Below are positions 42,675-51,821 of a stretch of 64,000 nucleotides of DNA, one piece after another. The stretch's first letter is position 1; the number at the start of each line of letters is the position of its first letter. The notes beneath the pieces were generated by a model that did no database searches, was not told where the DNA came from, and saw only the letters and a program-made list of their open reading frames with translations. The stretch is from JALYXI01 sp963716685 (GTDB lineage: Bacteria; Acidobacteriota; Terriglobia; Bryobacterales; Bryobacteraceae): assembly GCA_963716685.1 (NCBI GenBank), contig CAVQTR010000001.1:230795-294794 (forward strand). Reading direction: 5' to 3'. A program made the translations under genes and the position numbers.

Positions 42675-44741
42675 ATGTTTGCTGGCCGTCTGGTGGCCAT
42701 TCTTTGCGGGTCGGCGGGTTTGCTGTGCGCTCAGCCCGCGCTGACAACGATTCAGGACACAATTTTCAAAGCCGACGGAACGCCCTTTTCCGGCACCGCC
42801 GTGATCGACTGGAACACGTTCCAGGCTGGCGACACCACCGCCGTAGGGATGCAGAGCGTCACCGTTCCGATCGTGAACGGCGCTCTTTATGTGCAGCTGG
42901 TTCCGAATACCAACGCCACGCCGGTTAATTTCTACACCGTGCATTACAATAGCGATGGCCTCGAGCAATTCACCGAAACGTGGGCGGTGCCGCCGAGTTT
43001 GTCCATCTTGCGCGTGAGTGCAGTGCGCGTGGTCGCGTCCTCCACCACAACGGGCACGGGGACCGGAACGGGAACAGGAACCGGCACAGGTGCAGGGACC
43101 GGTACAGGAACAGGTGGGCAAACTCCCGTCTTGGAGACCGACATCGTGGGGCTCGCCGCTGACCTGAGCATTCGTCCGGTGAAGGGTCCAGGGTACGCGC
43201 CCAGCCGCGCCGCCGTGATCAACGATCAGGGCGAGGTGGAAGCGGTCGCGGGCAGCACCGACGATTGCGTACATGGCGACGGCTCCACGGGGCCCTGCTT
43301 CGATCCCACGCAGCTCGCTTCTTTTGTGGACGCGGAAACACCTGCTGGCACAGTGGATGGCGTGAACAGCGCATTCACGCTTGCGAACGCTCCGGTGCCA
43401 GCCATTAGCCTTTCGCTTTTTCGCAACGGGATTTATCAAACGGCGGGCATCGATTTCAGCCTCAGCGGCGCGGCCATTCAGTTTCTGAACGGCGGCACCC
43501 CGCAGCCCGGGGACATTCTTTTAGCCACGTACCGCATGGGCGGAGCGGTGGTCAGCGGCGCGGTTCGTTCAGTCAATACGGCTTATCCGCTGACCGGCGG
43601 CGGTCCGCTGCAGTCGGATTTGAACTTGTCTCTCGCGGATTCCGCGTTTTTGCGTCGCGGGCACAGGACCATGGTCATCGGCGATTCGCAGACGGGCATT
43701 TCCGGCACGGATGAACCGTTCCCCACGGTGACCGCCGGATGGTTCGGGCAGCTGACCGTGGCATCTCAGTCGCGCGTGCGTTATGCCGGAAACGCCGGAA
43801 TCGCCGGGGACACCACCGCTGGTATGCTCAACCGGCTTTCCACGGACGTGATCGCCAAAGCTCCCGACAAGGTCTTCATCGAGGCGGGCTATACCGATAT
43901 CAACAACGAGGTGCCTGTCGCCAATATCGCCGCCAACATCGGTTCGATGGTGAGTCAGTTGAAGGCTGCCGACATCCTGCCGATTCTGTGCACGCTGCCG
44001 CCGCGGCAACCTGTCGACATCAACGGCGTTTCGGCGCAGAGCACGCGCTCCGTGGTGCAGCTTAATTTTCAGCTGCGGCAGTTGGCCGATGCGCAGGGAA
44101 TTCCGCTCGTTGATTTCTATTCTCTGCTGGTGGACCCCAAAACCGGCCAGTATCTCGCTGGCTATTCCGCGGACGGGATCAATCCAGGTATGCCGGCCAC
44201 TCGGCTGATGGCCCAGGCCGCCCTGAAAACAGTCAGTGCGCTTTACGATTCGGTCTCACCCTGGCAGCCAGCGAACGACGCTGACGCCATTAACCTGATT
44301 GTCGATCCGCTGTTCGTACAAACGCCGTCAAAGTGGACCCAGACTACCGCGCTCGGGGCGTCCGCGCAGGCAGCTCTGGGCTCCGGCGCGATGACCCTGT
44401 CCAAATTGGTTCCGGGCAGTACCGACACGGTTACCGGCACCCCTGTCACCTCCGGATTCAATCCCGGCGACCGGCTTGCCTTCACCGGCTCCATCACGTC
44501 GGCCAACTGCGAAAGCGGCAGCCTGGTGTTCGATGTTTTTCTGCGTTTCAGTCCCGGTGCGCTGACGATGTACCCCATCTATCACTGGAGCGTCGACGTG
44601 GCCGGCGGGCAGTGGTATCTCGAATTCGTGGTTCCGGCCGGCGCCACCTCCCTGACCCCGGTCTTTCAGTTGAATACCGGAACGGGCACGGTGCAGGTCG
44701 GTCACATCGGCGTCGTCAATCTGACGGCGATGGGCTATTAG
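42675..44741 (+). CDS. exported SGNH-hydrolase-like protein with Gly-Thr repeat linker
   Basis: 688 residues. The signal peptide ends at LLCAQ. An N-terminal domain of about 120 residues is followed by a linker of alternating Gly and Thr (43050-43117), a beta region (PAISLSLFRNGIYQTAG) and an SGNH-like domain: MVIGDSQTG (block I with Ser), RYAGNAGIAGDTTAG (block II), VFIEAGYTDINNE (block III, Asn replaced by Thr) and SADGINPGMPA (block V, where the family has DxxH and this has DxxN). A C-terminal beta-sandwich resembles a carbohydrate-binding module. The altered residues suggest it is inactive or binds rather than hydrolyses. GGGAGG precedes the ATG. Confidence 0.7.
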   Translation: MFAGRLVAILCGSAGLLCAQPALTTIQDTIFKADGTPFSGTAVIDWNTFQAGDTTAVGMQSVTVPIVNGALYVQLVPNTNATPVNFYTVHYNSDGLEQFTETWAVPPSLSILRVSAVRVVASSTTTGTGTGTGTGTGTGAGTGTGTGGQTPVLETDIVGLAADLSIRPVKGPGYAPSRAAVINDQGEVEAVAGSTDDCVHGDGSTGPCFDPTQLASFVDAETPAGTVDGVNSAFTLANAPVPAISLSLFRNGIYQTAGIDFSLSGAAIQFLNGGTPQPGDILLATYRMGGAVVSGAVRSVNTAYPLTGGGPLQSDLNLSLADSAFLRRGHRTMVIGDSQTGISGTDEPFPTVTAGWFGQLTVASQSRVRYAGNAGIAGDTTAGMLNRLSTDVIAKAPDKVFIEAGYTDINNEVPVANIAANIGSMVSQLKAADILPILCTLPPRQPVDINGVSAQSTRSVVQLNFQLRQLADAQGIPLVDFYSLLVDPKTGQYLAGYSADGINPGMPATRLMAQAALKTVSALYDSVSPWQPANDADAINLIVDPLFVQTPSKWTQTTALGASAQAALGSGAMTLSKLVPGSTDTVTGTPVTSGFNPGDRLAFTGSITSANCESGSLVFDVFLRFSPGALTMYPIYHWSVDVAGGQWYLEFVVPAGATSLTPVFQLNTGTGTVQVGHIGVVNLTAMGY

Positions 44742-44742
44742 C

Positions 44743-45702
44743 TTATTTCAGGTATTTGTCCAGATCCGGATGCAGCACCTTGTTAATCTCCGGGTCTGAC
44801 AGGTTGTCACGAGTCACCACGCGCGGCGGCAGGTTCTGAATCTTCTGCGGAGTGCCGCCGCGCAGCTTCTCCATTGCCGCCGCTACTGAATCGTGTCCCA
44901 TGCGAAACGGGTCCTGCACGATCAGCGAATCGATCAACCCGGCTTTCAAATCCTCCAGCAGCGCCGGACTGGAATCGAACCCCACCAGCTTCACCGAACT
45001 CTTTCTTTCCTTCAAAGCACGCGCCGCGCCCACGGAACTCGATTCGTTCGAAGCAAAAAATGCGTTCAGAGCGGGATACGCCGTCAGCATGTTCTCCGCA
45101 ACCGCCAGGGACTGCGCGAAATCCGCATTGCCGTAGCGCTTGTCCAGAATCTGTATGCCGGGCGAATTCTTTTTGATCGCATCCTCAAAGCCGGCTTCGC
45201 GCGCCATCGTGGAGGCTGCCCCCACTTCCACCGCGACGATGGCCACCTTCCCCTTACCATTCAGGATTTTGTCCATTCGCTGCGCGGCCAGCTGACCCGC
45301 CTGGTAGTTATCGGTTGCCACCTGCGCGACGAAATTGGGCGTATCCACCGGCGAATCGAAGATCACCACCGGAATCCCCTGCGCGGAAGCGCGATTCACC
45401 GCGCTCACCATAACCGTCTTATCAATCGGGGCAACCGCGATGGCATCCACGTGGCGGTTGATCATCGCATCGATGATTTGCAGCTGCCCGTTGAAATCGG
45501 TTTCGGAGACCGGGCCGGTCCAGATGATGTCCACGTCGGCGTCGCGCGCCGCTGCAATCGCTCCGGCATGCACGGATTGCCAGAACAGATGGGCCTGCCC
45601 TTTCGGGATCACCGCGATCCGCTTCTTTGTGCTTCGATTGCAGCTCGCCGATAACAGCGCGCACACCAGCAAAACGCCAGGACCAAACCTTCGGAGGGAC
45701 AC
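44743..45702 (-). CDS. sugar ABC transporter substrate-binding lipoprotein (RbsB-like)
   Basis: 319 residues from a GTG start; lipobox LLSASC near residue 20 anchors it to the membrane. A periplasmic-binding-protein type I fold follows: KRIAVIPKGQAHLFWQSVHAG, AVAPIDKTVMV, GIPVVIFDSPVD, VATDNYQAGQLAAQ, GFDSSPALLEDLKAG and VQDPFRMGHDSV are typical of ribose/galactose binders. No permease or ATPase gene adjoins, so it is an orphan receptor or works with a distant system. Divergent from the FG-GAP protein with only 22 bases between starts. Confidence 0.85.
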   Translation of the reverse strand: MSLRRFGPGVLLVCALLSASCNRSTKKRIAVIPKGQAHLFWQSVHAGAIAAARDADVDIIWTGPVSETDFNGQLQIIDAMINRHVDAIAVAPIDKTVMVSAVNRASAQGIPVVIFDSPVDTPNFVAQVATDNYQAGQLAAQRMDKILNGKGKVAIVAVEVGAASTMAREAGFEDAIKKNSPGIQILDKRYGNADFAQSLAVAENMLTAYPALNAFFASNESSSVGAARALKERKSSVKLVGFDSSPALLEDLKAGLIDSLIVQDPFRMGHDSVAAAMEKLRGGTPQKIQNLPPRVVTRDNLSDPEINKVLHPDLDKYLK

Positions 45703-45724
45703 CCGGATATGATATGCGATACCG

Positions 45725-46861
45725 ATGTCCAACAGCCTCTTCGCCGGTTTTCTGCTGCTGCTTGCTCCCCTGCAGGCTGCGCATTTCGTCGAGCATACGG
45801 TCGCCACCGGTCTGAAGGGCGGCTATCAGGTGGTGCCGGTGGACGTGAACCACGACGGCAAAATCGATCTGATCGCCCTGGCCAGCGGCATGACGGAGCT
45901 GGTGTGGTACGAAAACCCCACGTGGGAACGGCACGTCATCGCCGGGAATCTGGCCCACATGATTAATCTGGCTGCCTGGGATTACGACGGCGACGGCATC
46001 CCGGAGATTGTCATGGCCACGGAATTTGCGAACGAAGCGAAGAAGAGCATTGGAATCGTTTCGCTGCTGAAACACGATGGCGACCCGCGGCAGCCCTGGA
46101 CCGTGACGGAGATCGACCGGCTGACCACCTCGCATCGCCTGCGCTGGGCCGACATTCGCGGGGACGGCAAAAAAGTTCTGGTGAACGCGCCATTGACCGG
46201 AGCTGCGGCGGAGGCGCCCGAGTATCGCGGCCACGTTCCGCTGGTCTATTACGAGCCTGGGGAATGGAAGCGCCGCATGATCAGCGACGCAAACGAAGGG
46301 GTGCAGCACGGAATTTTCATCACGGACTGGGACCATAACGGCCGTGACAGTATCCTGACCGCCAGCTTTTCCGGCCTCGATCTGCTGCAAATGAACAAGG
46401 CCGGGACCTGGAAGCGAACGGAACTGTCGAAAGGCTCGCCCGCAGACTGGCCGAAATGCGGCTCCAGTGATGTGACCGTGGGCATGTCCGGCGGTTCGCG
46501 TTTCCTGGCTGCCATTGAGCCCTGGCACGGCAATCAGGTGGCGGTGTATCGGCTCCAGTCCGGCAATTGGGTTCGTTCTGTCATAGACGACTCGCTGGTG
46601 GACGGCCACACAATCGCGGCCGGTGACTTCGACGGCAACCATCACGACGGGATAGTCGCCGGCTTTCGCGGAGGCAGCCACAGCGTCTACCTGTATTCCT
46701 CGCCTGCCGCCGAAGGTCCCTGGATGAAAACGGTTCTCGACAACGGCGGCATGGGCGCGGCCGCCTGCGCGGTCGCAGACTTAAATGGCGACGGCCGGCC
46801 GGATATCGCCTGCATCGGCTCCGCCACCGCAAATTTGAAGTGGTACGAAAACCAGAAGTAA
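45725..46861 (+). CDS. exported FG-GAP/VCBS repeat protein
   Basis: 378 residues; signal peptide SLFAGFLLLLAPLQAA. At least five calcium-binding-type Asp-rich repeats: DVNHDGKIDL, DYDGDGIPEI, DWDHNGRDSI, DFDGNHHDGI and DLNGDGRPDI, forming an integrin-like beta-propeller. Extracellular adhesion or substrate binding is usual for this fold. No catalytic domain is visible. Shares a divergent control region with the sugar-binding lipoprotein. Confidence 0.85.
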   Translation: MSNSLFAGFLLLLAPLQAAHFVEHTVATGLKGGYQVVPVDVNHDGKIDLIALASGMTELVWYENPTWERHVIAGNLAHMINLAAWDYDGDGIPEIVMATEFANEAKKSIGIVSLLKHDGDPRQPWTVTEIDRLTTSHRLRWADIRGDGKKVLVNAPLTGAAAEAPEYRGHVPLVYYEPGEWKRRMISDANEGVQHGIFITDWDHNGRDSILTASFSGLDLLQMNKAGTWKRTELSKGSPADWPKCGSSDVTVGMSGGSRFLAAIEPWHGNQVAVYRLQSGNWVRSVIDDSLVDGHTIAAGDFDGNHHDGIVAGFRGGSHSVYLYSSPAAEGPWMKTVLDNGGMGAAACAVADLNGDGRPDIACIGSATANLKWYENQK

Positions 46862-46895
46862 ACAGGCGGCATTCGAATTGCTAACTTGCGATCAC

Positions 46896-47198
46896 ATGCG
46901 CTATCAAGTGACGTTCCGCAAGCGATTCGACAAGGAGGGTGACGGTTCGGACTCTCCGCAAAAGCTCCTCAATCTTCCGGAGGGCGTGGTGGAAGAAGGA
47001 GTAATGGTGGAACAAATCGAGCCGGATAGCGTCCACGTGGAAGAAAACATGGAGGAGGACGACGATTTCCTTCCCTTTGGCAGCGAGGTCTGGGAGTACG
47101 AAATCGCCGAGGGCCGCGAGAAAGAATTCGAAACGGCTCTGGAGGAAACCGGCGTGGTGCTGGAGTATGACCAGATCGACGATGAGACGGAAACCTAA
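46896..47198 (+). CDS. small acidic hypothetical protein
   Basis: 100 residues, strongly acidic (long Glu/Asp runs around EENMEEDDDF). Starts MRYQVTFRKRFDKEG with a predicted beta strand. No domain recognised and no signal peptide. The ATG is eight bases after a -10-like TAACTT. Lies 29 bases before uvrB on the same strand and may share its transcript. Confidence 0.6.
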   Translation: MRYQVTFRKRFDKEGDGSDSPQKLLNLPEGVVEEGVMVEQIEPDSVHVEENMEEDDDFLPFGSEVWEYEIAEGREKEFETALEETGVVLEYDQIDDETET

Positions 47199-47227
47199 CT
47201 GTCACAGCGGCTTCGTATACTGGAGCC

Positions 47228-49234
47228 ATGGCGTTCCGTCTGGTGGTGAATTACCGCCCCCGCGGCGATCAGGTAACGGCGATCGAGGAACTCAGCCGAG
47301 GGATTCGGGACGGCGAAAAGCATCAGGTTCTGCTGGGCGTAACCGGTTCCGGTAAGACCTTCACCATGGCCAAGATCATCGAGGCCATGGACCGTCCGGC
47401 CCTGGTGCTGGCGCACAACAAAACTCTCGCCGCCCAGCTGTATCACGAGTTCCGCAGCTTCTTTCCCGATAACGCGGTTGAATACTTCGTCAGTTATTAC
47501 GATTATTATCAGCCCGAAGCCTATATCCCTTCGAGCGACGTTTACATAGAAAAGGAAGCGACCATCAACGACGAGCTGGATAAGCTTCGCCTGGCCGCCA
47601 CGCGTTCCCTGTTCGAACGGCGCGATTGCATCATCGTCGCGAGCGTGAGCTGCATTTACGGTCTCGGCTCTCCCGAAGCTTACTACGGCATGCTGCTCAT
47701 GCTGGAGAAGGGGCAGAAGATCACCCGGAAGCAGATCGTTTCCAAGCTGGTCGAGATCCTTTACGATCGCAACGAAACCGATTTCAAGCGCGGCACCTTT
47801 CGCGTGCGCGGCGATACGGTCGAAGTCTTCCCTACCTACGACGACTACGCCTACCGCATTGAAATGTGGGGCGACGAAGTCGAGAGTCTTTCGCAGATCG
47901 ACCCGCTGCTCGGTCAGGTCCGCCAGACTTATGCGCGGCTGCCGATCTATCCGAAGACGCATTACGTCATGTCGCAGACCACCAAGGAAGGCGCGATGGA
48001 ATCCATCCGCACCGAACTGGCGGACTGGCGGCCGCAGCTGGAGCATCAGGGCAAGCTGATCGAAGCGCAGCGGCTGTACCAGCGCACCATGTTCGATCTC
48101 GAAATGATGCGTGAGATCGGCTACTGTCACGGAATCGAAAACTATTCGCGCCATTTCTCAGGAAGGCTGCCGGGAGAAGCGCCACCCACGCTGCTCGATT
48201 ACCTTCCGCAGGATTCCCTGATGTTTCTCGACGAGAGCCACCAGACCGTGCCGCAGCTGCACGGCATGTATCACGGCGACCGGTCGCGCAAGGAAATGCT
48301 GGTATCGCATGGCTTCCGGCTGCCGAGCGCGATGGACAACCGCCCGCTCACGTTCGAAGAGTTCGAACATCGCGTAAATCAGGTGGTCTACGTTTCCGCA
48401 ACGCCGGGCCCCTATGAACTCACCAAATCCGCCGGCGTGGTGGTGGAACAGATCATCCGGCCCACCGGGTTGGTGGATCCCGAGGTGGAGATCCGCCCGA
48501 TCAAGGGTCAGGTGGATAATCTGCTGGGCGAAATCCGCCGGCGCGTGGAGGCCAACCAGCGCGTCCTGGTTACCGTATTAACCAAACGAATGGCCGAAGA
48601 TTTGGCCGAGTATTATTCCGAGGTCGGCGTGAAGTGCAATTACCTGCATTCCGAGGTGAGTACTCTGGACCGCATCAAGATCCTGCGCGATCTGCGGCGC
48701 GGCGAGTTCGATGTCCTGATCGGCATCAATCTGCTGCGCGAAGGTCTGGACCTTCCGGAGGTTTCCCTGGTCGCGATTCTGGACGCGGACAAGGAAGGCT
48801 TTCTGCGTTCGAGCGGCTCGCTGATTCAAACCATCGGCCGCGCGGCGCGCCACCTGGAAGGGCGCGCGATTCTGTACGCCGACGACATCACCGACAGCAT
48901 GCGTCGGGCGATGGATGAGACCGAGCGCCGGCGTCGCGCTCAGGTGGAATACAACGAGCGCAATCACATTACTCCGCAATCGATTATTAAGCCGATCGAT
49001 ATGACGCTGATCAAGATCGCCGAAGGCGATTACGTCACCGTGGAAACGGAACGGGATGACGATACCGAGCAGATGTCGCCACCGGAACGCGAGCAGTTCA
49101 TCACCGAACTGGAAGCGCGAATGCGCGAGGCCGCGAAGAAGTTCGAGTTTGAGAAGGCTGCTCAGATTCGGGACAAGATCAAGCTTCTGCGCACCCGCGA
49201 CGTCGCCGGCATTGGCATTCCGGTGACTACGTGA
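47228..49234 (+). CDS. uvrB: excinuclease ABC subunit B
   Basis: 668 residues; damage-verifying helicase-like subunit of nucleotide excision repair. Walker A GVTGSGKTFTMAK, the beta-hairpin region EYFVSYYDYYQPEAYIP, DE-box LDESHQT, motif V/VI LLREGLDLPEVSLVAILD and IQTIGRAARH, and the C-terminal UVR motif (ELEARMREAAKKFEFEKAAQ) that binds UvrC. The ATG is six bases after TATACT. uvrA and uvrC are not in the window. Confidence 0.96.
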   Translation: MAFRLVVNYRPRGDQVTAIEELSRGIRDGEKHQVLLGVTGSGKTFTMAKIIEAMDRPALVLAHNKTLAAQLYHEFRSFFPDNAVEYFVSYYDYYQPEAYIPSSDVYIEKEATINDELDKLRLAATRSLFERRDCIIVASVSCIYGLGSPEAYYGMLLMLEKGQKITRKQIVSKLVEILYDRNETDFKRGTFRVRGDTVEVFPTYDDYAYRIEMWGDEVESLSQIDPLLGQVRQTYARLPIYPKTHYVMSQTTKEGAMESIRTELADWRPQLEHQGKLIEAQRLYQRTMFDLEMMREIGYCHGIENYSRHFSGRLPGEAPPTLLDYLPQDSLMFLDESHQTVPQLHGMYHGDRSRKEMLVSHGFRLPSAMDNRPLTFEEFEHRVNQVVYVSATPGPYELTKSAGVVVEQIIRPTGLVDPEVEIRPIKGQVDNLLGEIRRRVEANQRVLVTVLTKRMAEDLAEYYSEVGVKCNYLHSEVSTLDRIKILRDLRRGEFDVLIGINLLREGLDLPEVSLVAILDADKEGFLRSSGSLIQTIGRAARHLEGRAILYADDITDSMRRAMDETERRRRAQVEYNERNHITPQSIIKPIDMTLIKIAEGDYVTVETERDDDTEQMSPPEREQFITELEARMREAAKKFEFEKAAQIRDKIKLLRTRDVAGIGIPVTT

Positions 49235-49244
49235 TGGTACGGAA

Positions 49245-50075
49245 GTGAAAAAGTGGGGGTTGGCTGCCGCCGGCGGCGTGAGCCGAAGTATTCTCTCGCG
49301 CCTGCCGGGTCTGAACCTTCGCCTCGCTCCCATCGGCTCCACTTCGTTCCGCCTCGCGGTCAGAATTGCCAACAGCCTGAACGCCGGAACGCCAGCCCGC
49401 AGTCTCGCAGAGCTGGACGCCTGTTCGCTCATTCTGGTCTGCGCGCCGGGCGGCACCATGACGCGTCTGAAGACGGCGTTGCGCGGCGCCGCGCTGAACT
49501 GGCCCGGAAAGCTACTCGTGGTTGTCGATTCAGAAAGCTACAGTTGCGATCTTTCCGAGTTCCGGGAGCGTGGAGCGCGCGTCGCTTCGGTGAATCTGAT
49601 CCAAGGCTACGCCGGCCGCTATGCCATCGAAGGCGATCGCGATGCTCTGCGGCATGCGCGGGTGCTGGTGCGGGATTTGCAGGGCAAAGCGATGGAGGTT
49701 CCGGGCGATCGGGTGCGTCTTTACGATGCCTCTCGCACCGTGGCGGGCAGCCTGTTTACACCGCTCATCGAAACCTGCGTGGAGTGCATCCGGCAGGCGG
49801 GAATCACGGGCCCGGCATCCGCGGCCATGGCGGAAGCGATGTTTCAGCATTCCCTGCGCGCGTTCATGCACGCGGGGCGGAAGAGCTGGTCGGGACCTAT
49901 CGCCCGGGCCGACCGCGAGGCCATCGACCGCGAATGCCGTGCCTTGGAGGAAGTTCGGCCGTTGATGGCTCGTTTCTTCGCTAGTTCCGCCGAATTTGGC
50001 TTTGATTTGTTCGCGACCTATCCGGAGCTGACACGTTACAACCGTTCGCTCTGGCAGAAACCGGATCACAAGTAA
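49245..50075 (+). CDS. DUF2520-type Rossmann oxidoreductase-like protein
   Basis: 276 residues. The N-terminal half is a Rossmann-like domain (LAAAGGVSRSILSRL, LILVCAPGGTMTRL), though the first glycine loop is degenerate. The C-terminal half is helical and carries WSGPIARADREAIDRE, the (G)P(I/L)xRxD motif seen in DUF2520 proteins related to ketopantoate reductases. Function unknown. Starts ten bases after uvrB. Confidence 0.7.
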   Translation: MKKWGLAAAGGVSRSILSRLPGLNLRLAPIGSTSFRLAVRIANSLNAGTPARSLAELDACSLILVCAPGGTMTRLKTALRGAALNWPGKLLVVVDSESYSCDLSEFRERGARVASVNLIQGYAGRYAIEGDRDALRHARVLVRDLQGKAMEVPGDRVRLYDASRTVAGSLFTPLIETCVECIRQAGITGPASAAMAEAMFQHSLRAFMHAGRKSWSGPIARADREAIDRECRALEEVRPLMARFFASSAEFGFDLFATYPELTRYNRSLWQKPDHK

Positions 50076-50076
50076 A

Positions 50077-50274
50077 ATGCCGGACCTGCTCTGTCCCGTC
50101 TGCGGCAGGACATTTCGCTGCGAACCCGCCGGAGATTGCTGGTGCAAACGGATTCCAGCGACGCTTCCCGTTCCAGCCGATGCCGCGGCGGTTTGCCTCT
50201 GCCCGTGCCAGTTAGCTCCCCAGGAACAAACGGATTCCAGCGATTCCGGCCGCGCCGGCGCGCAGACAGGCTGA
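50077..50274 (+). CDS. cysteine-rich CWC family mini-protein
   Basis: 65 residues. CPVCGRTFRC, the AGDCWCK tripeptide that names the family and a closing CLCPCQL form a likely small zinc-binding module. Function of the CWC family is unknown. Starts one base after the preceding stop, so coupled to the DUF2520-like gene; the last 63 bases overlap thiE on the other strand, and the Ser/Gly-rich tail is probably dispensable. Confidence 0.7.
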   Translation: MPDLLCPVCGRTFRCEPAGDCWCKRIPATLPVPADAAAVCLCPCQLAPQEQTDSSDSGRAGAQTG

Positions 50275-50757
50275 AGCATTCGCGTCGTTTACGCCTCCCA
50301 GCGCGAGCACCGGAATCGCCACGGAATGCGCGGCTTCGTGCAGAGGCCGCAGCCCGAGCGGCTCGCCATATCCGGCTTTCGAGGGTGTAGGAAAGATCGG
50401 CCCAAGCACGGCAAAATCGGCTCCCTCTGCGGCTGCCGTGCGGACTTCTTCGGCGGAGTGGCAGGAAACGGCGATCCGAAATCCGGGTGGAACGAGCGTA
50501 CGAACCAGCGCGGGCGAAATCGAGTGACCCCGCAAATGGACGCCATCCGCGCCACACGCGAGCGCCACGTCGACGCGATCGTTTACTAGCAGGCGCGCTC
50601 CGCGCGTGCGCACACGCCGGATCAGCGCCATTAGGTTCCGCGTGCTCAGGTCCTTTTCCCGGATCTGCACGTAATCCACCTCCGCGCGGGCGATGGCTTC
50701 GAGCAATGCCTCGGTGGAACCGGCGGCGTCCCGGTCGGAAATCAGATACCGGAGCAT
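50212..50757 (-). CDS. thiE: thiamine-phosphate synthase
   Basis: 181 residues; joins the pyrimidine and thiazole moieties of thiamin. TIM-barrel signatures: VDYVQIREKDLS, RLLVNDRVDVALACGADGVHL, LGPIFPTPSK and VLALGGVNDANASACLRAGA. Start chosen at 50757 because this ATG overlaps the modC stop (ATGA); the frame is open to 50802. A slightly short family member. Its place after modBC is unusual; no other thi gene is near. Confidence 0.9.
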   Translation of the reverse strand: MLRYLISDRDAAGSTEALLEAIARAEVDYVQIREKDLSTRNLMALIRRVRTRGARLLVNDRVDVALACGADGVHLRGHSISPALVRTLVPPGFRIAVSCHSAEEVRTAAAEGADFAVLGPIFPTPSKAGYGEPLGLRPLHEAAHSVAIPVLALGGVNDANASACLRAGAAGIAGIRLFLGS

Positions 50758-51821
50758 CAGCCCGCTACGCGCAGCGAGTCCGGTGGAAACTCGATGAACC
50801 ACTCCTTGTTGTCCCGGTGCTGTTCGTAGTCGTGGCGGGACATGTCGACCACAATCTCCGGCACGAATTCCAGCCGTACCGATTGCGGCCGATCGATGGT
50901 GCGCGCCAGCTTCACCGGCACGCGGTTATCGCCCATGCGCGTCTGAATGTGAAGATCTTCCGGAGGCGCGAACACCCAGACGCGATCGCCCAGCAGCCGG
51001 CCGGGATAATATTTCCCGGTCAGCTCGCCGCCCAACGCGCGCAGGCGGCTGGTGTTGCGGCCCGGATCAAGCGCCAGCACTTCCGCCTCGAATAGATTGG
51101 TGATTCCCAGAATGCGCGCCACTTCCGGGGTTGCCGGGCGGTCGAGAACCCGGCGCGGCGGTCCGGCCTGCACGATGCGCCCGTCCAAATACACCAGCAG
51201 CAGATCCGCGATGGAGAAGCATTCGGTCAGATCGTGCGTTACCAGCAGAATCGGAATGTTCACCTCGGAGCGAAGATCGCGCAACAGGGCGAAGAGTTCG
51301 CTCCGCAGAGCCGCGTCGAGTCCACGCGCGGGTTCATCCAGCAGCAGGACACGCGGCGAACCCACCAGCGCGCGGGCAATGGAGCAGCGCTGCTTCTGAC
51401 CGCCGGAAACCTGATGCGGATAACGGCCCGCGAACTCGAGCAGCCGGAAACGCTCGAGCATCTCGGTGATTTTGCGATGCCGCTCCAGCCGCGGATGGCT
51501 TTCCGCGGCGAAGGCCAGATTCTCGCGGAGCGTCATGTGCGGAAACAAAGCGTAGTTCTGGAAAACGTATCCGCACCGGCGCTCCTGAGGGCGCTGGTTC
51601 ACGCGCGCGGCATCGTCAAACACGATGCGGTCGTCCAGCAACACGCGCCCTTCATCCGGCGTGGCGAATCCGGCGATGCAGTCGAGCGTAAGAGTTTTGC
51701 CGGCGCCGCTGCTGCCGAACAGCACGGTGACGCCTGGCGCGGCGCGGAAGTCCACATCCAGAGAAAAGCCGGAAGACTCGCTGCCCGCCGGAAACTTCCT
51801 GCGCAGCCGAACCTCGATCAC
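50757..51821 (-). CDS. modC: molybdate ABC transporter ATP-binding protein
   Basis: 354 residues. Walker A LFGSSGAGKTLTLDCIAG, Q-loop VFQNYALFPHMTL, signature VSGGQKQRCSIARALVG, Walker B VLLLDEPARGLDA and H-loop VTHDL. The C-terminal 130 residues form a TOBE/Mop-like domain (ALGGELTGKYYPGRLLGDRVWVFAPPEDL, split across strands). Overlaps modB by four bases and thiE by one codon. Could also be a tungstate or sulfate importer, but the modB partner favours molybdate. Confidence 0.88.
   Translation of the reverse strand: MIEVRLRRKFPAGSESSGFSLDVDFRAAPGVTVLFGSSGAGKTLTLDCIAGFATPDEGRVLLDDRIVFDDAARVNQRPQERRCGYVFQNYALFPHMTLRENLAFAAESHPRLERHRKITEMLERFRLLEFAGRYPHQVSGGQKQRCSIARALVGSPRVLLLDEPARGLDAALRSELFALLRDLRSEVNIPILLVTHDLTECFSIADLLLVYLDGRIVQAGPPRRVLDRPATPEVARILGITNLFEAEVLALDPGRNTSRLRALGGELTGKYYPGRLLGDRVWVFAPPEDLHIQTRMGDNRVPVKLARTIDRPQSVRLEFVPEIVVDMSRHDYEQHRDNKEWFIEFPPDSLRVAG

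Noticed and set aside
43050..43117. Microsatellite or CRISPR-like repeat
   Set aside because: The repeat is codon-level Gly-Thr in an open frame with varied third bases, so it is a protein linker, not a DNA array.
48578..49459. 293-codon open frame on the minus strand
   Set aside because: Antisense to the uvrB 3' half and the start of the next gene; no motif.
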